A program made the translations under genes and the position numbers. Positions 32,063-40,700 of a DNA stretch of 41,673 nucleotides are shown one piece after another. Below the pieces are notes generated by a model that did no database searches, had not been told where the DNA came from, and saw only the letters and a program-made list of their open reading frames with translations. Within the stretch, counting starts at the first letter, position 1, and each line of letters opens with the position of its first letter. Origin of the DNA: Streptomyces adustus (GTDB lineage Bacteria > Actinomycetota > Actinomycetes > Streptomycetales > Streptomycetaceae); assembly GCF_009377175.1 (NCBI RefSeq), contig NZ_VJZD01000060.1, forward strand, positions 1 to 41,673, written 5' to 3'.

Positions 32063-33040
32063 ATGCGCCGGGGAACCGTGACCGCAGTGATGCTGCTGGT
32101 CGCGGTGACCGCGGTGTGGGGATTCATCTACCTCGTCGTCCAGGACGCGACCCGGCGCATGCCCGTCATGGACTTCATGGCCGCGAGGTTCACGGTCGGG
32201 GCGCTCGTCCTGGCCGTGCTGCGTCCCCGGGCCGTCGTCTCCCTCGATCCGGCCGGCTGGGTCCGGGGCGTCGCGCTCGGCCTGACCCTGGGCACCTCGT
32301 ACACCTTGCAGGTGTACGGCCTGCGCCATACCTCGGCGACCGTGTCGGCCTTCGTGACCGGCATGTTCGTGGTCTTCACACCTCTGCTGTCGGCCCTCGT
32401 CCTGCGCCGGAGGATCACCCCTACGGCCTTGGGCCGGGACCGTACTCGCAGCGGCCGGGCTGGCGTCGCTGACCCTGCGAGGGCTCAGCGTCGGACCGGG
32501 TGAACTGCTCACCCTGGCCTGCGCCGTCTGTATCACCCTGCAGATCCTCGGCACCGATGCCTGGGCGTCCGGGCGCGACCCCTACGGTCTGGCCTTCGCG
32601 CAGATGGTGTCCGTGGCGGTGAGCGCGACGTGCGCCGCGCTGCCGGGGGCCTGGACCTGATCCCACCCGACAGAACCTCCTGGTACGGGGTGCTGTGGAC
32701 GGCCGTGCTCGCCACCGCCGCCGCGCTGGTCGTCCAGACCTGGGCACAGACCAGGCTCAGCCCTGAACGGGCGGCCGTCATCATGACGCTGGAGCCTGTG
32801 TTCGCGGCCGCCTTCAGGCTGTTCGCCGGTCAGACCATGTCCGTGCGGCAGACCGCCGGATGCGCACTGGTGCTGCTGGCGATGTTCGTGGTGGATCTCC
32901 CCGGCCGCGGCGCGCGCTCCGACGTCGAAACAGCGGCCACCTCAAGACCTGATCCCGGTCCCGGTCCCGATCCCGGTCCCGATCTCGGTCCCGATCTCGG
33001 TCTTGATCCCGAACGCGCCTCGTTCGTCGCCTCTTCCTGA
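32063..33040 (+). pseudogene. EamA/DMT-family transporter with two frameshifts
   Basis: Pieces of one drug/metabolite transporter of about 325 residues lie in two alternating frames. Part 1 (to about 32440) encodes TVTAVMLLVAVTAVWGFIYLVVQ, FMAARFTVGALVLAVL, and GLTLGTSYTLQVYGLRHTSATVSAFVTGMFVVFTPLLSAL. Near 32435-32445 an extra C in GGGCCGGG shifts the frame; the continuation reads GTVLAAAGLASLTLRGLSVGPGELLTLACAVCITLQILGTDAW. Near 32641-32650 one G appears missing in CCGGGGGCC, restoring the first frame: TSWYGVLWTAVLATAAALVVQTWAQTRLSPERAAVIMTLEPVFAAAF. All ten or so membrane segments are present across the joints. The two shifts compensate (+1, -1), and both sit in G/C runs, so they may be sequencing errors. 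Start is taken at ATG 32063. Confidence 0.8.
32951..33010 (+). repeat. Degenerate 12-bp tandem repeat in the transporter 3' end
   Basis: About five degenerate units of GATCCCGGTCCC run from 32951 to 33010, encoding alternating Asp/Gly-Pro and Leu-Gly pairs in the C-terminal tail of the EamA pseudogene. This is typical of slippage-prone low-complexity DNA. Confidence 0.7.
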
Positions 33041-33253
33041 CCTACCGCGATTCCCCCACCGGCTGCCTCGGCTCGGGGCGCCGGGCGATCCGACATGGCC
33101 GACTCCCGGTCGCCCGGACCGCAACAGCCCCGTCCTCCGTGCGGCAATGTGCCGACCGGGCTGCGATGCGAGGACTGCCCACGGCAAGAGAATCGGACCT
33201 GAGATTGTCTCTGCGCGGCAGACGAGCCGCCGGGACGTCCCTCAGGGGGCCAG

Positions 33254-33297
33254 GGGCTGCCGGCACCGCCGCGGCGCCGCACCGGTGCCGGCAGCCC
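33254..33297. terminator. 15-bp-stem hairpin downstream of EamA pseudogene
   Basis: GGGCTGCCGGCACCG (33254-33268) pairs perfectly with CGGTGCCGGCAGCCC (33283-33297) around a 14-nt loop. It is 214 bp after the transporter stop, so it may be its terminator or belong to a lost gene. Confidence 0.7.
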
Positions 33298-33846
33298 GGC
33301 GAACTGCACTCGGGGCAGACCTGAGAGCGGCTCGATCCACCACCGGCCATCTGATGAATCACCCCATCATGTCCAGGCCGCTCAGACCGTACTCTGTGCC
33401 GCTTGACGGAGCGGATTTCGGCGGCGGGAAAGTCCTTTTCACTTGGCTGTGGCCATCGGGCTGAACCCGAATTCTGGCAGGGTGATATCGCTGCATGCTC
33501 CGATAGGTCCCGCCCATGCTGTTGAAAATGGCAGGTGAGTGTCCTTCTTCGAAGACGTGGCCGCGCCGTCGGGTGGGCAACCGCCACCCTGCACCTTGCG
33601 GTTGCCGCTCGACCTGCTGGACGCGGCGTCCGGCGCCGGCGGGGGAAGTGGCGTTCCGTCTCAATCGTCAGAAAAGCGAAGAAAGATCCCGAGGCAGTTT
33701 GTCCGAGCCGTTGATCCCTTGCACAGTCTCGGGCGGCCGGTCATCCCGGTATGCGCCATGAATGCGCGGGTGTGCGGTACGCTCCCGGGAATCGGTGAAG
33801 TCCATCTCGCTTTCTTTCTCCGAGTCTCCGATATTTCCGTCGACTC

Positions 33847-33874
33847 TTGATGAGAAGGTGCAAGCTGGTAACAT
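33847..33874 (+). promoter_or_regulatory. Predicted promoter giving a leaderless lsr2 mRNA
   Basis: TTGATG (33847-33852) and TAACAT (33869-33874) are 16 bp apart. The start codon begins 7 bp after the -10 box, so transcription should begin at or within a base or two of the ATG. No Shine-Dalgarno precedes the gene, which agrees with leaderless expression. Confidence 0.55.
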
Positions 33875-33880
33875 CCGATC

Positions 33881-34213
33881 ATGGCTCAGAAGATTGTGAC
33901 CGTGTACACGGACGACTTGACCGGCGTGGAATCGCATGAGGTTCAGACCCACACGTTCTCGCTCGATGGGGTCAATTACGAGATCGACCTTGTCTCGGAG
34001 AACTACGACAAGCTCTTCGAGGCACTGGAACCGTTCATCGTCGGCGGTCGCAAAGTAGGCCGGACCAAGCGCGCGGGTCGTTCGCAGCCTCAGGCGCCGC
34101 AGGAGCCGAGCGCCGAGGAGTTGCGGACCTGGGCGCGAGAGAACGACCTCCAGGTCAACGAGCGAGGCCGCGTTCCCGCCAGCATCCGGGAGGCCTACGC
34201 CAAGGCTCACTGA
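33881..34213 (+). CDS. lsr2: Lsr2-family nucleoid-associated protein (paralogue)
   Basis: A 110-residue xenogeneic silencer of the Lsr2 family. The N-terminal dimerisation domain begins MAQKIVTVYTDDLTG and contains HTFSLDGVNYEIDLVSENYDKLFEALEPFIVGGRK. A basic Pro/Gln-rich linker (KRAGRSQPQAPQEPS) leads to the C-terminal DNA-binding domain, EELRTWARENDLQVNERGRVPASIREAYAKAH, which keeps the RGR motif that inserts into the AT-rich minor groove. The N-terminal domain differs clearly from what I recall of the two usual Streptomyces paralogues (Lsr2 and LsrL), so this may be a third, accessory copy. It stands alone among decayed genes and is probably read from a leaderless mRNA. Confidence 0.92.
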   Translation: MAQKIVTVYTDDLTGVESHEVQTHTFSLDGVNYEIDLVSENYDKLFEALEPFIVGGRKVGRTKRAGRSQPQAPQEPSAEELRTWARENDLQVNERGRVPASIREAYAKAH

Positions 34214-34658
34214 GGAAGTCGGGCGGATGGGGGTGCGCGTACACTTTCGACGGTCTTGGTGGGACCGAACCCTCGGCGGCTTCCGGTCCTCGCGTACCCG
34301 GATGATGGCCTTCCCCCGCGGATGACGCGTCTGCACGGTCTCGTACGCGGCCCGTGTCTTCTGCGGCGGAACGACTCGGTCGGCCTCGTTTCGGCCGGGG
34401 AACCCCGCCATGGCGCGGTGAAGATGCTGACCGTCCACCGGCCTGCGCCCTTTGCTGCCGGATGCCGGCCCGAGCGGCATCCGCAGTGGCGAGGGAGCGG
34501 CCCTTGAACCCTCGGGCGTGCCTCGACGGCGCAGCGTGGACCGGGTGTCGGCGAACGCGTGAGCGCACGTCGCGGCACAGTCCACGTCACTGCGACACAG
34601 TCCGTGCATACGCGTCACAGCTGCTGATGCGAGACCTTCGCGGGAGCCTGCCGCGCGG
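34214..34658. other. 445-bp intergenic region with a possible gene remnant
   Basis: No intact gene. The only protein-like signal is the oxidoreductase-like minus-strand segment at 34289-34471, listed separately. Confidence 0.45.
34289..34471 (-). pseudogene. Possible remnant of a medium-chain dehydrogenase/quinone oxidoreductase C-terminus
   Basis: On the minus strand a 60-residue stretch includes ADRVVPPQKTRAAYETVQ and TRHPRGKAIIRV. This resembles the final helix and strand of zinc-dependent or quinone oxidoreductases (typical form: D-R-V-F-P-L-E-x-x-x-E-A-Y-x-x-L, then G-K-I-V-I-R-V). Nothing upstream in any frame provides the catalytic or nucleotide-binding domains. It could be a degraded 3' end or chance similarity. 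Confidence 0.3.
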
Positions 34659-35726
34659 TCATCTGACGTCCAGGAGCTCGAAAGCTCGCCCGATGAAAGG
34701 CGCGACTCTCTCGGGATCGAGGCGACCCACCGTATAGCTGGTGTATTCGGTCTCGCCGAATCTGGGCGGCCGGGTGACCGATGCGCCCGAATCGTCACCG
34801 AAGGGGCCTACGGGACTGTCTGCCCAGGCGATGTTCGTGTGCACTGGATGCGGTCCACCGAGTATCTCCGGGGGCTGCGAGTCGTAACCGGACCGGACGT
34901 AGGGGCGCATGTTCAAGTAATCGGCTTCGCCGTACACCAGTGCGTCGTTGCCGTGGCGGCTCGTGAACAGCGCACCTGCCAGGATCATCAAGACTCTGGC
35001 GGCCCCCATGCGCGGTGCCGGTCCGGTGCATCTGGCGTCGATCATCGTATAGGTGGCCTCGAATCCCCACGGCCACTCGGCGATCACGAAGAAGCAGAGA
35101 GGGGTGCCGTCGGCGTCGTTGAGCGAGAAGAGGCAGTGGCCGAGGGGTGAGTAGCCCTGTCCGCGAAGCATGCGCGTCGCCGTCTCTTCGTCGTAGTGGA
35201 AGAGGTTGGTGATCAGGCGGGTGAAGACCTCGGCGTCGACCGCGTTCCTTCCCCACTCGTTCCTCGGGTCGTTGCAGACGATGCGGAGACCTGCGTCGGC
35301 GGCCTTGTCCAGCAGCGCATCGGTTTCTTCGTGGAACCGTTCGTTCAGCGACTTGCCGTATGCGTAGACCTTGCGGATCCGTTCCAGCGTCTGGTGCTGA
35401 TGTGCGGGGGACGGAATGCGGTCGGATGCGCAGCGGGCCACCCGCAGGAAGGAGCCCGTGCCGAACTCGGTGGACGTCGGGAGGGAGGTCACTTCCACGG
35501 GACCGTCAAAGCCGAGCGCGTCGCCGATCTCAGCCGCCGACATCGGATCCTTGACCAGCCCACGGACAATCCACTTGGTCCCGGTGGTTCCCGCTGCGGC
35601 GGCGTCAAGGAGATGGCACTTGTCGAGGAAATCGTCGCAGCTCACCGCCTCGTTGAAGACGAGACGGCTTCTCCCTATCTCATCTTGCGGAATGAGAGTG
35701 AAAGAATTCATGTCAAATAGCGACAT
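34659..35726 (-). CDS. Hypothetical protein, weakly GNAT-like C-terminal half
   Basis: A 355-residue protein of unknown family. Start ATG 35726 lies 8 bp after AAGGA; ATG 35711 is a weaker alternative. There is no signal peptide or membrane segment. Residues 1-115 form one unit (LIPQDEIGRSRLVFNEAVSCDDFLDKCHLLDAA). Residues 116-355 contain EVFTRLITNLFHYDEETATRMLRGQGYSPLGHCLFSLNDADGTPLCFFVIAEWPWGFEATYTMIDARC, then RMGAARVLMILAGALF and LVYGEADYLNMRPYVRSGY. The order strand, R-rich turn with helix, strand, then N-R-P helix recalls the acetyl-CoA site of GNAT acyltransferases, but no classical Q/RxxGxG/A motif is seen. The upstream flank is AT-rich compared with its surroundings, suggesting transfer. 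Function unassigned. Confidence 0.75.
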   Translation of the reverse strand: MSLFDMNSFTLIPQDEIGRSRLVFNEAVSCDDFLDKCHLLDAAAAGTTGTKWIVRGLVKDPMSAAEIGDALGFDGPVEVTSLPTSTEFGTGSFLRVARCASDRIPSPAHQHQTLERIRKVYAYGKSLNERFHEETDALLDKAADAGLRIVCNDPRNEWGRNAVDAEVFTRLITNLFHYDEETATRMLRGQGYSPLGHCLFSLNDADGTPLCFFVIAEWPWGFEATYTMIDARCTGPAPRMGAARVLMILAGALFTSRHGNDALVYGEADYLNMRPYVRSGYDSQPPEILGGPHPVHTNIAWADSPVGPFGDDSGASVTRPPRFGETEYTSYTVGRLDPERVAPFIGRAFELLDVR

Positions 35727-35918
35727 CGGCGGTTTCCTTGACGGGGATCCAGGTCAACGGGGGGCCATGTGATGCGTGTGGGTGTGGGTGCAGGAGCGGT
35801 CGGACGGAATGGTTCTGCCGCGATCGTGGCGGCGACGAGCGAGCGGTCGATGCCGGAGTCACCGCAGATGCGGCCGCGCGTTCGGCCGGCGGACGGGGCG
35901 GCCCGGCTTTCTTTCTAC

Positions 35919-35929
35919 TTAACTGTTAA
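35919..35929. promoter_or_regulatory. AT-rich palindrome, possible MarR/TetR-class operator
   Basis: TTAAC-T-GTTAA (35919-35929) is a perfect inverted repeat in a short AT-rich patch directly before the MFS remnant. It could be the surviving operator of the decayed transporter gene. Confidence 0.4.
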
Positions 35930-35996
35930 ATATGCGGAATCTGGCCGGCGTTCCACTCGACGCGGTGCGAGGTTGCCCCCTCTTCGTCATGGGCTG

Positions 35997-36428
35997 CACC
36001 TTCGGGCACAGGCGACCGGCATCGCCCTGCCCGCACTGGTCGGCGGTACGGCTGCGGCCCTCGGATCGGCGGTGCTGTTCGGCGCCATGTCCTTCGGCGT
36101 CAGCACGCTCGCCCTGGCCGCCGGAGCCCATCTGCGGTTCCCCCGCTCGGTCGCCCTGCTGACCGCCGGATACTCGGTCGGCCAGATCCTCGGCCCGCTG
36201 GCCGTCGCGCCGTTCCTCCACCATGGCTACCACCGGGCGCTGTTGCCGGCCGCTCTCGTAGTCCTCGCGGCGGCGGTCTCCGCGGCCGTACTGCGGATCG
36301 GCTTCCCGCACCACCTGGTCGTAGCAGGACGCACAGCACCGGTGCGGCAGCGGGAATCGTCCGAGGACGACCTGCCCGCCGCGGCCGGTCCTGACAGCAC
36401 TCGTGGCGCACTCGGCCAACTGACGTGA
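35997..36428 (+). pseudogene. 3' remnant of a YbfB/YjiJ-type MFS transporter
   Basis: The frame from about 35997 to the TGA at 36426-36428 encodes QATGIALPALVGGTAAALGSAVLFGA, FGVSTLALAAGAHLRF, VALLTAGYSVGQILGPLAVAPFLHHGYHRALLPAALVVLAAAVSAAVLRI, the last four or so membrane helices and the C-terminal tail of a YbfB/YjiJ-like major facilitator. A full transporter has about 400 residues; the first two thirds are absent, and the upstream frame is unrelated. A promoter-like AT patch and an ATG (35932) lie just upstream in another frame, suggesting an internal deletion that kept both ends. Confidence 0.7.
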
Positions 36429-36640
36429 CGCCGCTGGCGACCGCAGCACGGGATCCGGCGATTGGTGCTTGAGCAGCAAGGTGGGGGAGTGGGAGTAGGA
36501 GATCATGCCGCGTCGTATCCCACTCGGTTCGGACGCTCCTACAGGTGGACGTGGCGGTGACGTCGGCCCGGCGGGCGCGGCTGTTCGTGGGCCGGGTGCT
36601 CGGGGCCGTGTGGGGCAGGTCCGTGTGCCCCCGCTGTTGA

Positions 36641-36964
36641 TCAGATGCCGTACTGGTCCATGTACTTGATCAGGATGCTGGAGGCCTGCCCCTTCATCCG
36701 GAGTTCAGCCCGGCTCCGGGTGATCTCCGCGATTTCCTCCGGTGTGTGTCCGAGCCAGCGCATCGTATTGATCGCGATGCTGATGATGTCCGCGACTTCA
36801 CGGGCGGCGGCCTCTCGATCGCCGGCTGCAAGGTGTCCCTCCAGTTCGTCGAACTGGATGTCCGCGGCGCGGCGGAAATGGGACAGCGGCTTACGGGTGA
36901 TCTCGTCGTGTGCTTCGTCCCAGGCATCCCACATGCCCCGGAACGGTCCGATTTCGTCCGTCAT
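36641..36964 (-). CDS. MazG-like all-alpha protein
   Basis: A 107-residue helical protein. Start ATG 36964 has a near-perfect AAGGAGG 6 bp upstream; a second ATG at 37015 overlaps the stop of the upstream gene and would add 17 residues. The body reads MTDEIGPFRGMWDAWDEAHDEITRK, IQFDELEGHLAAGDREAAAREVADIISIAINTMRWLG, EEIAEITRSRAELRMKGQASSILIKY. Glu/Asp pairs (DELEGHL, EVADIIS) followed by a long helix resemble MazG/dUTPase-like NTP pyrophosphohydrolases, which use such acids to bind magnesium. Assignment to that fold is tentative. It forms an operon with the two-TM gene upstream. Confidence 0.7.
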   Translation of the reverse strand: MTDEIGPFRGMWDAWDEAHDEITRKPLSHFRRAADIQFDELEGHLAAGDREAAAREVADIISIAINTMRWLGHTPEEIAEITRSRAELRMKGQASSILIKYMDQYGI

Positions 36965-37011
36965 GACGCCTCCTTCCGTGTCGTTGGCGAGGTGGTCGAC
37001 GCCCGCGATGT

Positions 37012-37227
37012 TCATCGTGTCGACGCGGTGGGTTGAGATGCTGCCGAGGGGGCACGGTCTGTTGTCCGGTCGGCCAGGAGTCCTGCGCCGAGGAAGAGGA
37101 GTCCGGCGAAGACCAGTGCGGTCATGCGTCGTGGTGAGAGGCGTGGCACTTCCACCTCGTTGATCTTCAGTCCTCCTCCCACGATGGCGATGGCGACACA
37201 GAGAGCACCCACGATTTGCAAAGTCAT
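37012..37227 (-). CDS. Small two-helix membrane protein
   Basis: A 71-residue protein starting at ATG 37227 behind GGGGAGG. Helix 1 is TLQIVGALCVAIAIVGGG (about 2-19) and helix 2 is MTALVFAGLLFLGAGLLA (about 35-52), joined by a short charged loop (KINEVEVPRLSPRR), with a polar tail. It is 48 bp upstream of the MazG-like gene on the same strand and probably in one operon. No family recognised; longer reading to 37317 is a Gly/Arg-rich extension without support. Confidence 0.65.
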   Translation of the reverse strand: MTLQIVGALCVAIAIVGGGLKINEVEVPRLSPRRMTALVFAGLLFLGAGLLADRTTDRAPSAASQPTASTR

Positions 37228-37444
37228 ACAGACCTCCCCGTCAAGAACACCCCCTCCCGCGCCCCCGCCGATGGAGCGTCCGGTCCCGGGCCGACCACCG
37301 CGCCGGGACTCCGCCATGTCCGAGCACCGAAATCGCGTCGGTCACCCGGCAGTTGTCCCTCAGCGACGCCTCATCGCCCCAACTGAAACGGCGAGGCTAG
37401 GCTCTGGAACGGCCTGACGCCGACCTGCCGGGAGCCGTACTGCG

Positions 37445-38719
37445 ATGACCGTGTCCCTGAACGCCGCCGAAGCCGCCGCGCTGGCCGCCGTGGACGAGGC
37501 CGCCCTCGGCCGGACGCTGCTGGAACTGCTCGCTGTGCCGAGTGTGACAGGAAGTGCCGCTGAGTCCGAGCTGCAGCACATGCTGGCCCGTCACTTCCAG
37601 CGGCTCGATCTCGAAACCGACTTGTGGTCCATGGACCTGCAAGAACTGCGTGCGGACCCTGATTACCCGGGCGCCGAGGTGCCGCGGGACGAGGCCTGGG
37701 GGCTGGTGGGCAGCACCCGCGACGGCGGTGACGGACCGGTACTCGCCCTGCAGGGCCATGTCGACGTCGTTCCTCCGGGCGACCGGGCACGGTGGGTGGG
37801 CGACCCGTTCGTGCCCCGGGTCACCGGTGACATCGTCCACGGTCGTGGCGCTTGTGACATGAAGGCCGGTCTGGCGGCCGTGCTCGCGGCCATGACAGCC
37901 ATCCGCTCCAGCGGGGTGCGTCTGCGCGGCCGTCTCGCGGCGCACTTCGTGGTCAGTGAAGAGGACGGCGGACTCGGCGCGTTCGGCACGCTCCGCCGCG
38001 GTCACACCGCGGACGCATGCGTCATCGCCGAACCGACCGGCGGCGCGCTGATGACGGCGAACGCAGGCGCCCTGACCTTCCGCATCGAAGTCCCGGGCCA
38101 GGCGACCCACGGCAGTACCCGCTACGCAGGCGTCAGCGCCCTCGACGCCTACCTGCCGCTCCACCACGCTCTGGCCCGCCTGGAAACCACCCGCAACACC
38201 GACCCCCACCCGCTGATGGCCGCCTACCCCGTTCCCTACCCGCTGTCCGTAGGAACGATCCACGCCGGCGACTGGGCCAGCAGCGTCCCCGACCTCCTCG
38301 TGGCCGAGGGACGACTGGGAGTCCGGCTCGACGAGGACACGGCCCGCGCCCGCAAGGAACTGGAGGACTGCATCGCCCGCGCCTGCGCCGACGACCCCTG
38401 GCTGCGCGCCCACCCGGCCACGGTGACCTGGCCCGGCGGCCAGTTCGCCAGCGGACGCATGCCGGACGGCCACCCCCTGGCAGCCCAGGTCGGTCGCGCC
38501 CACGCCGACATCACCGGCGGCAGGCCGCCCAGGGAACAGGGTGCGCCCTACGGCAGCGACCTGCGCCTGTACGCCGGACACGGCATCCCCACGCTCCAGT
38601 ACGGGCCCGGTGAAGTCCGCTGGGCGCACGGGCCCCAGGAGCAGGTGTGTCTCGCCGATGTCCTGACCGTCACTCGCGCACTGATCCTGGCCTCGCTGCG
38701 TATCGTGGGCACGAGGTAG
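37445..38719 (+). CDS. M20-family metallopeptidase / ArgE-DapE-type deacylase
   Basis: A 424-residue cytoplasmic amidohydrolase with the M20 signature: His105 and Asp107 (LALQGHVDVVPPGD), Asp138 (HGRGACDMKAGLAA), the catalytic Glu172-Glu173 pair (VVSEEDGG), and a dimerisation/lid domain (about 205-320, beginning LTFRIEVPGQATHGSTRYAGVSALDA). His410-type end motif YGPGEVRWAHGPQEQ is also present. Members cleave N-acyl amino acids, succinyl-diaminopimelate, or small peptides; the sequence does not decide among these. Start ATG 37445 follows GGGAG by about 10 bp. The gene is intact, although it sits in a region with several broken genes. It has no close co-directional partner. Confidence 0.9.
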   Translation: MTVSLNAAEAAALAAVDEAALGRTLLELLAVPSVTGSAAESELQHMLARHFQRLDLETDLWSMDLQELRADPDYPGAEVPRDEAWGLVGSTRDGGDGPVLALQGHVDVVPPGDRARWVGDPFVPRVTGDIVHGRGACDMKAGLAAVLAAMTAIRSSGVRLRGRLAAHFVVSEEDGGLGAFGTLRRGHTADACVIAEPTGGALMTANAGALTFRIEVPGQATHGSTRYAGVSALDAYLPLHHALARLETTRNTDPHPLMAAYPVPYPLSVGTIHAGDWASSVPDLLVAEGRLGVRLDEDTARARKELEDCIARACADDPWLRAHPATVTWPGGQFASGRMPDGHPLAAQVGRAHADITGGRPPREQGAPYGSDLRLYAGHGIPTLQYGPGEVRWAHGPQEQVCLADVLTVTRALILASLRIVGTR

Positions 38720-38934
38720 TCCCGCACGCGGGGGAGGGGGCGCCGCGCCGACACGGCTGCCGGTCCGGTCCAGTGGCTCCGGCTCACCCCGGCAGCTCCG
38801 CGTCCGGTGTGCCCCCGGGTGCCGCGCCGCCCCACCAGCTCTGCCCGGAGGACAACCAGCAGGCAACGCCGGAGAATTCGGTGAGGTAGCGTTCACGGCG
38901 CTGTGCAGAGCGTCGCAGAGTCGGGGAGTGCGGT

Positions 38935-39690
38935 TTGCGCGAGTTCACCACTCTTCCGTCGGCGTCGGCACCGCCGGTCGGCGGCCTGGCCGACGTCGTC
39001 TTCCGGTCCGCGGAGGAAGACCCGGGGCAGATCGCGCTCGGCCGCAAGGACGAGCAGGGACAGTGGCAGGACGTGACCTCCGCGGAGTTCCGCGACGAGG
39101 TACTCGCCCTCGCCAAGGGGCTGCTGGCCCTGAGTGTTCACCCCGGCGACCGGGTCGCCGTCATGTCCCGCAGCGGCTATGAGTGGACACTCCTGAACTT
39201 CGCGTTGTGGTCGATCGGTGCCCAGGGCGTGCCGATCCACCCGACCTCCTCGGCCGAGGAGTGCTTCTGGATGCTGTACGACGCCGAAGTGTCGACGGCG
39301 ATCGTGGAGCACGGGAACCACGCGATGACCATCGCCACCAACCTCACCCGGCTGCCACGACTGCGCCAACTGTGGCGGCTCGACACCGGCTGCGTCCGGG
39401 ACCTGTACCAGGCGGGCGCCCATCTCGACGACGAGGTGGTGCACCGGCACCGGGAGGCGGTCACCCCCGAGTCGACCGCCACCGTCATCTACACCTCGGG
39501 CACCACGGACTGCCCCGAGGCCTGCGTCCTCTCGCACGGCAACCTCATGTTCGAGACGGACACAGGCATCGCCCGCTGGAAGCCGGCGTTTCCCCCCAAG
39601 AAGGGCGACAAGGCGGCGACGCGACTGTTCGGCTGGATGATGGAGATCGCCGCCATCCGCAGCCGAGTCCGTTCCGGCCACCGGCCGTGA
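38935..39690 (+). pseudogene. Truncated long-chain acyl-CoA synthetase (FadD-type)
   Basis: The frame from TTG 38935 encodes the first 250 residues of an AMP-forming acyl-CoA synthetase whose normal length is about 600: MREFTTLPSASAPPVGGLADVVF, VTSAEFRDEVLALAKGLLAL, YEWTLLNFALWSIGAQGVPIHPTSSAEE. The AMP-binding signature reads YTSGTTDCPEACV instead of YTSGTTGRPKG: the glycine is Asp and the conserved lysine is Glu. After this, KKGDKAATRLFGWMMEIAAIR lacks about seven residues found in intact relatives (from memory, LPLAHVF before the MVEIAAIR region). A stop follows at 39690, and no adenylation or C-terminal domain remains downstream. Confidence 0.8.
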
Positions 39691-39788
39691 GAAGCCTCTT
39701 CCCTGTCGACGAACCGTGACGGGCGGCGGGTCCGTGCGCAGTACGGAGGGCTGTCTCTCCTTCCGTTCCCGAGTCCTGGAGGGACGTG

Positions 39789-40700
39789 CTACTCGGGTGG
39801 CGTGGGAGTGTCATGAGTGCGGTGCATGGCCTGGACGTCCAGTTCGAGCTGCACCGTGGGCCCGACCACCGCGATGCCGCGGGCCAGCATCGACCGCCAG
39901 TTCAGGGTGTAGTCCTCGCGGTGCAGTTCGCCCTTTGCCAGGGCGGCGCAGCGCAGCTCTTGGCCGTAGCCGCCGTTGACGGTTCCGAGGTAGGTGGTCT
40001 CCAGGGACATCGAGCGGCTCACGCCGTGCATCGTCAGCGAGCCCTGGAGGACCCATTTGCTTCCGCCGCGGTAGGAGAAACGCGTGCTGGTGAAGTCGAT
40101 GAACGGGAATTCCTCGACGTACAGGAAGTCCGCGGACCGCAGGTGGTTGTCCCGTGTGTTGTTGCCGGTGTTGATGCTTGATGCGTCGATGCGGACCTGC
40201 ACGCTGGACTGTGTCATGTCGGGTGCGATCCGGATTGCGCCCTCGAAGCGCTCGAACCGGCCGTGGACGTGGCCCATGCCGACATGCTTGGCGATGAAGC
40301 GGATGGCCGTGTGGGGCGGATCGAAGAGCCAGGTGCCCGGTGTCGGCAGTTGAAGGTTCTCGGCCGGGTGCAGCCAGACGCGTTCGTCGGCCACCACCCC
40401 TGCCTCGATCTCCAGCGTCTCGCCATGAGGCTGCAGTCCGTCCACCGAGACCCGGAGGCTGTACCGGCCAGGTGGCAGCGTCGCGAGGAAGAAGCCATAG
40501 GGGTCGGTCGTGCCCCGGGCCGCTACGCGATGTGTGTCGAGGGCGGTGACGGCGACGTCCGCCGCCGCGATCGGCGAGCCCATCGGGTCGACGACCTCGC
40601 GCAGGATACCGCCCGCGCCGGACGGCAGGGGCATGGAGAAACCCGCTCGTGCAGCGCCTGTGTTCTTCGGTCGCCAACGGTGTAGCAGGGCAAGCGCCAT
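39789..40700 (-). CDS. YceI-family protein with N-terminal carboxypeptidase-regulatory-like domain
   Basis: A 303-residue two-domain protein. Residues about 28-110 form a beta-sandwich of the carboxypeptidase-regulatory type (GGILREVVDPMGSPIAAADVAVTALD, YGFFLATLPPGRYSLRVSVDG). Residues 115-300 are a YceI lipocalin-like barrel: TWLFDPPHTAIRFIAKHVGMGHVHGRFERFEGAI, VQVRIDASSINTGNNTRDNHLRSADFL, FIDFTSTRFSY, and LTMHGVSRSMSLETTYLG. YceI barrels bind isoprenoid or other lipids. No signal peptide is evident at the ATG 40700 start (AAAGG upstream), so it may be cytoplasmic or use another route. A start at TTG 40715 lacks a ribosome-binding site. It stands alone between two pseudogenes. Confidence 0.9.
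   Translation of the reverse strand: MALALLHRWRPKNTGAARAGFSMPLPSGAGGILREVVDPMGSPIAAADVAVTALDTHRVAARGTTDPYGFFLATLPPGRYSLRVSVDGLQPHGETLEIEAGVVADERVWLHPAENLQLPTPGTWLFDPPHTAIRFIAKHVGMGHVHGRFERFEGAIRIAPDMTQSSVQVRIDASSINTGNNTRDNHLRSADFLYVEEFPFIDFTSTRFSYRGGSKWVLQGSLTMHGVSRSMSLETTYLGTVNGGYGQELRCAALAKGELHREDYTLNWRSMLARGIAVVGPTVQLELDVQAMHRTHDTPTPPE

Larger units (their letters stand above)
33041..33880. other. 840-bp intergenic region
   Basis: No supported gene. It holds the strong hairpin at 33254-33297, then a more AT-rich stretch from about 33350 to 33880 that ends in the Lsr2-paralogue promoter. Confidence 0.5.
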
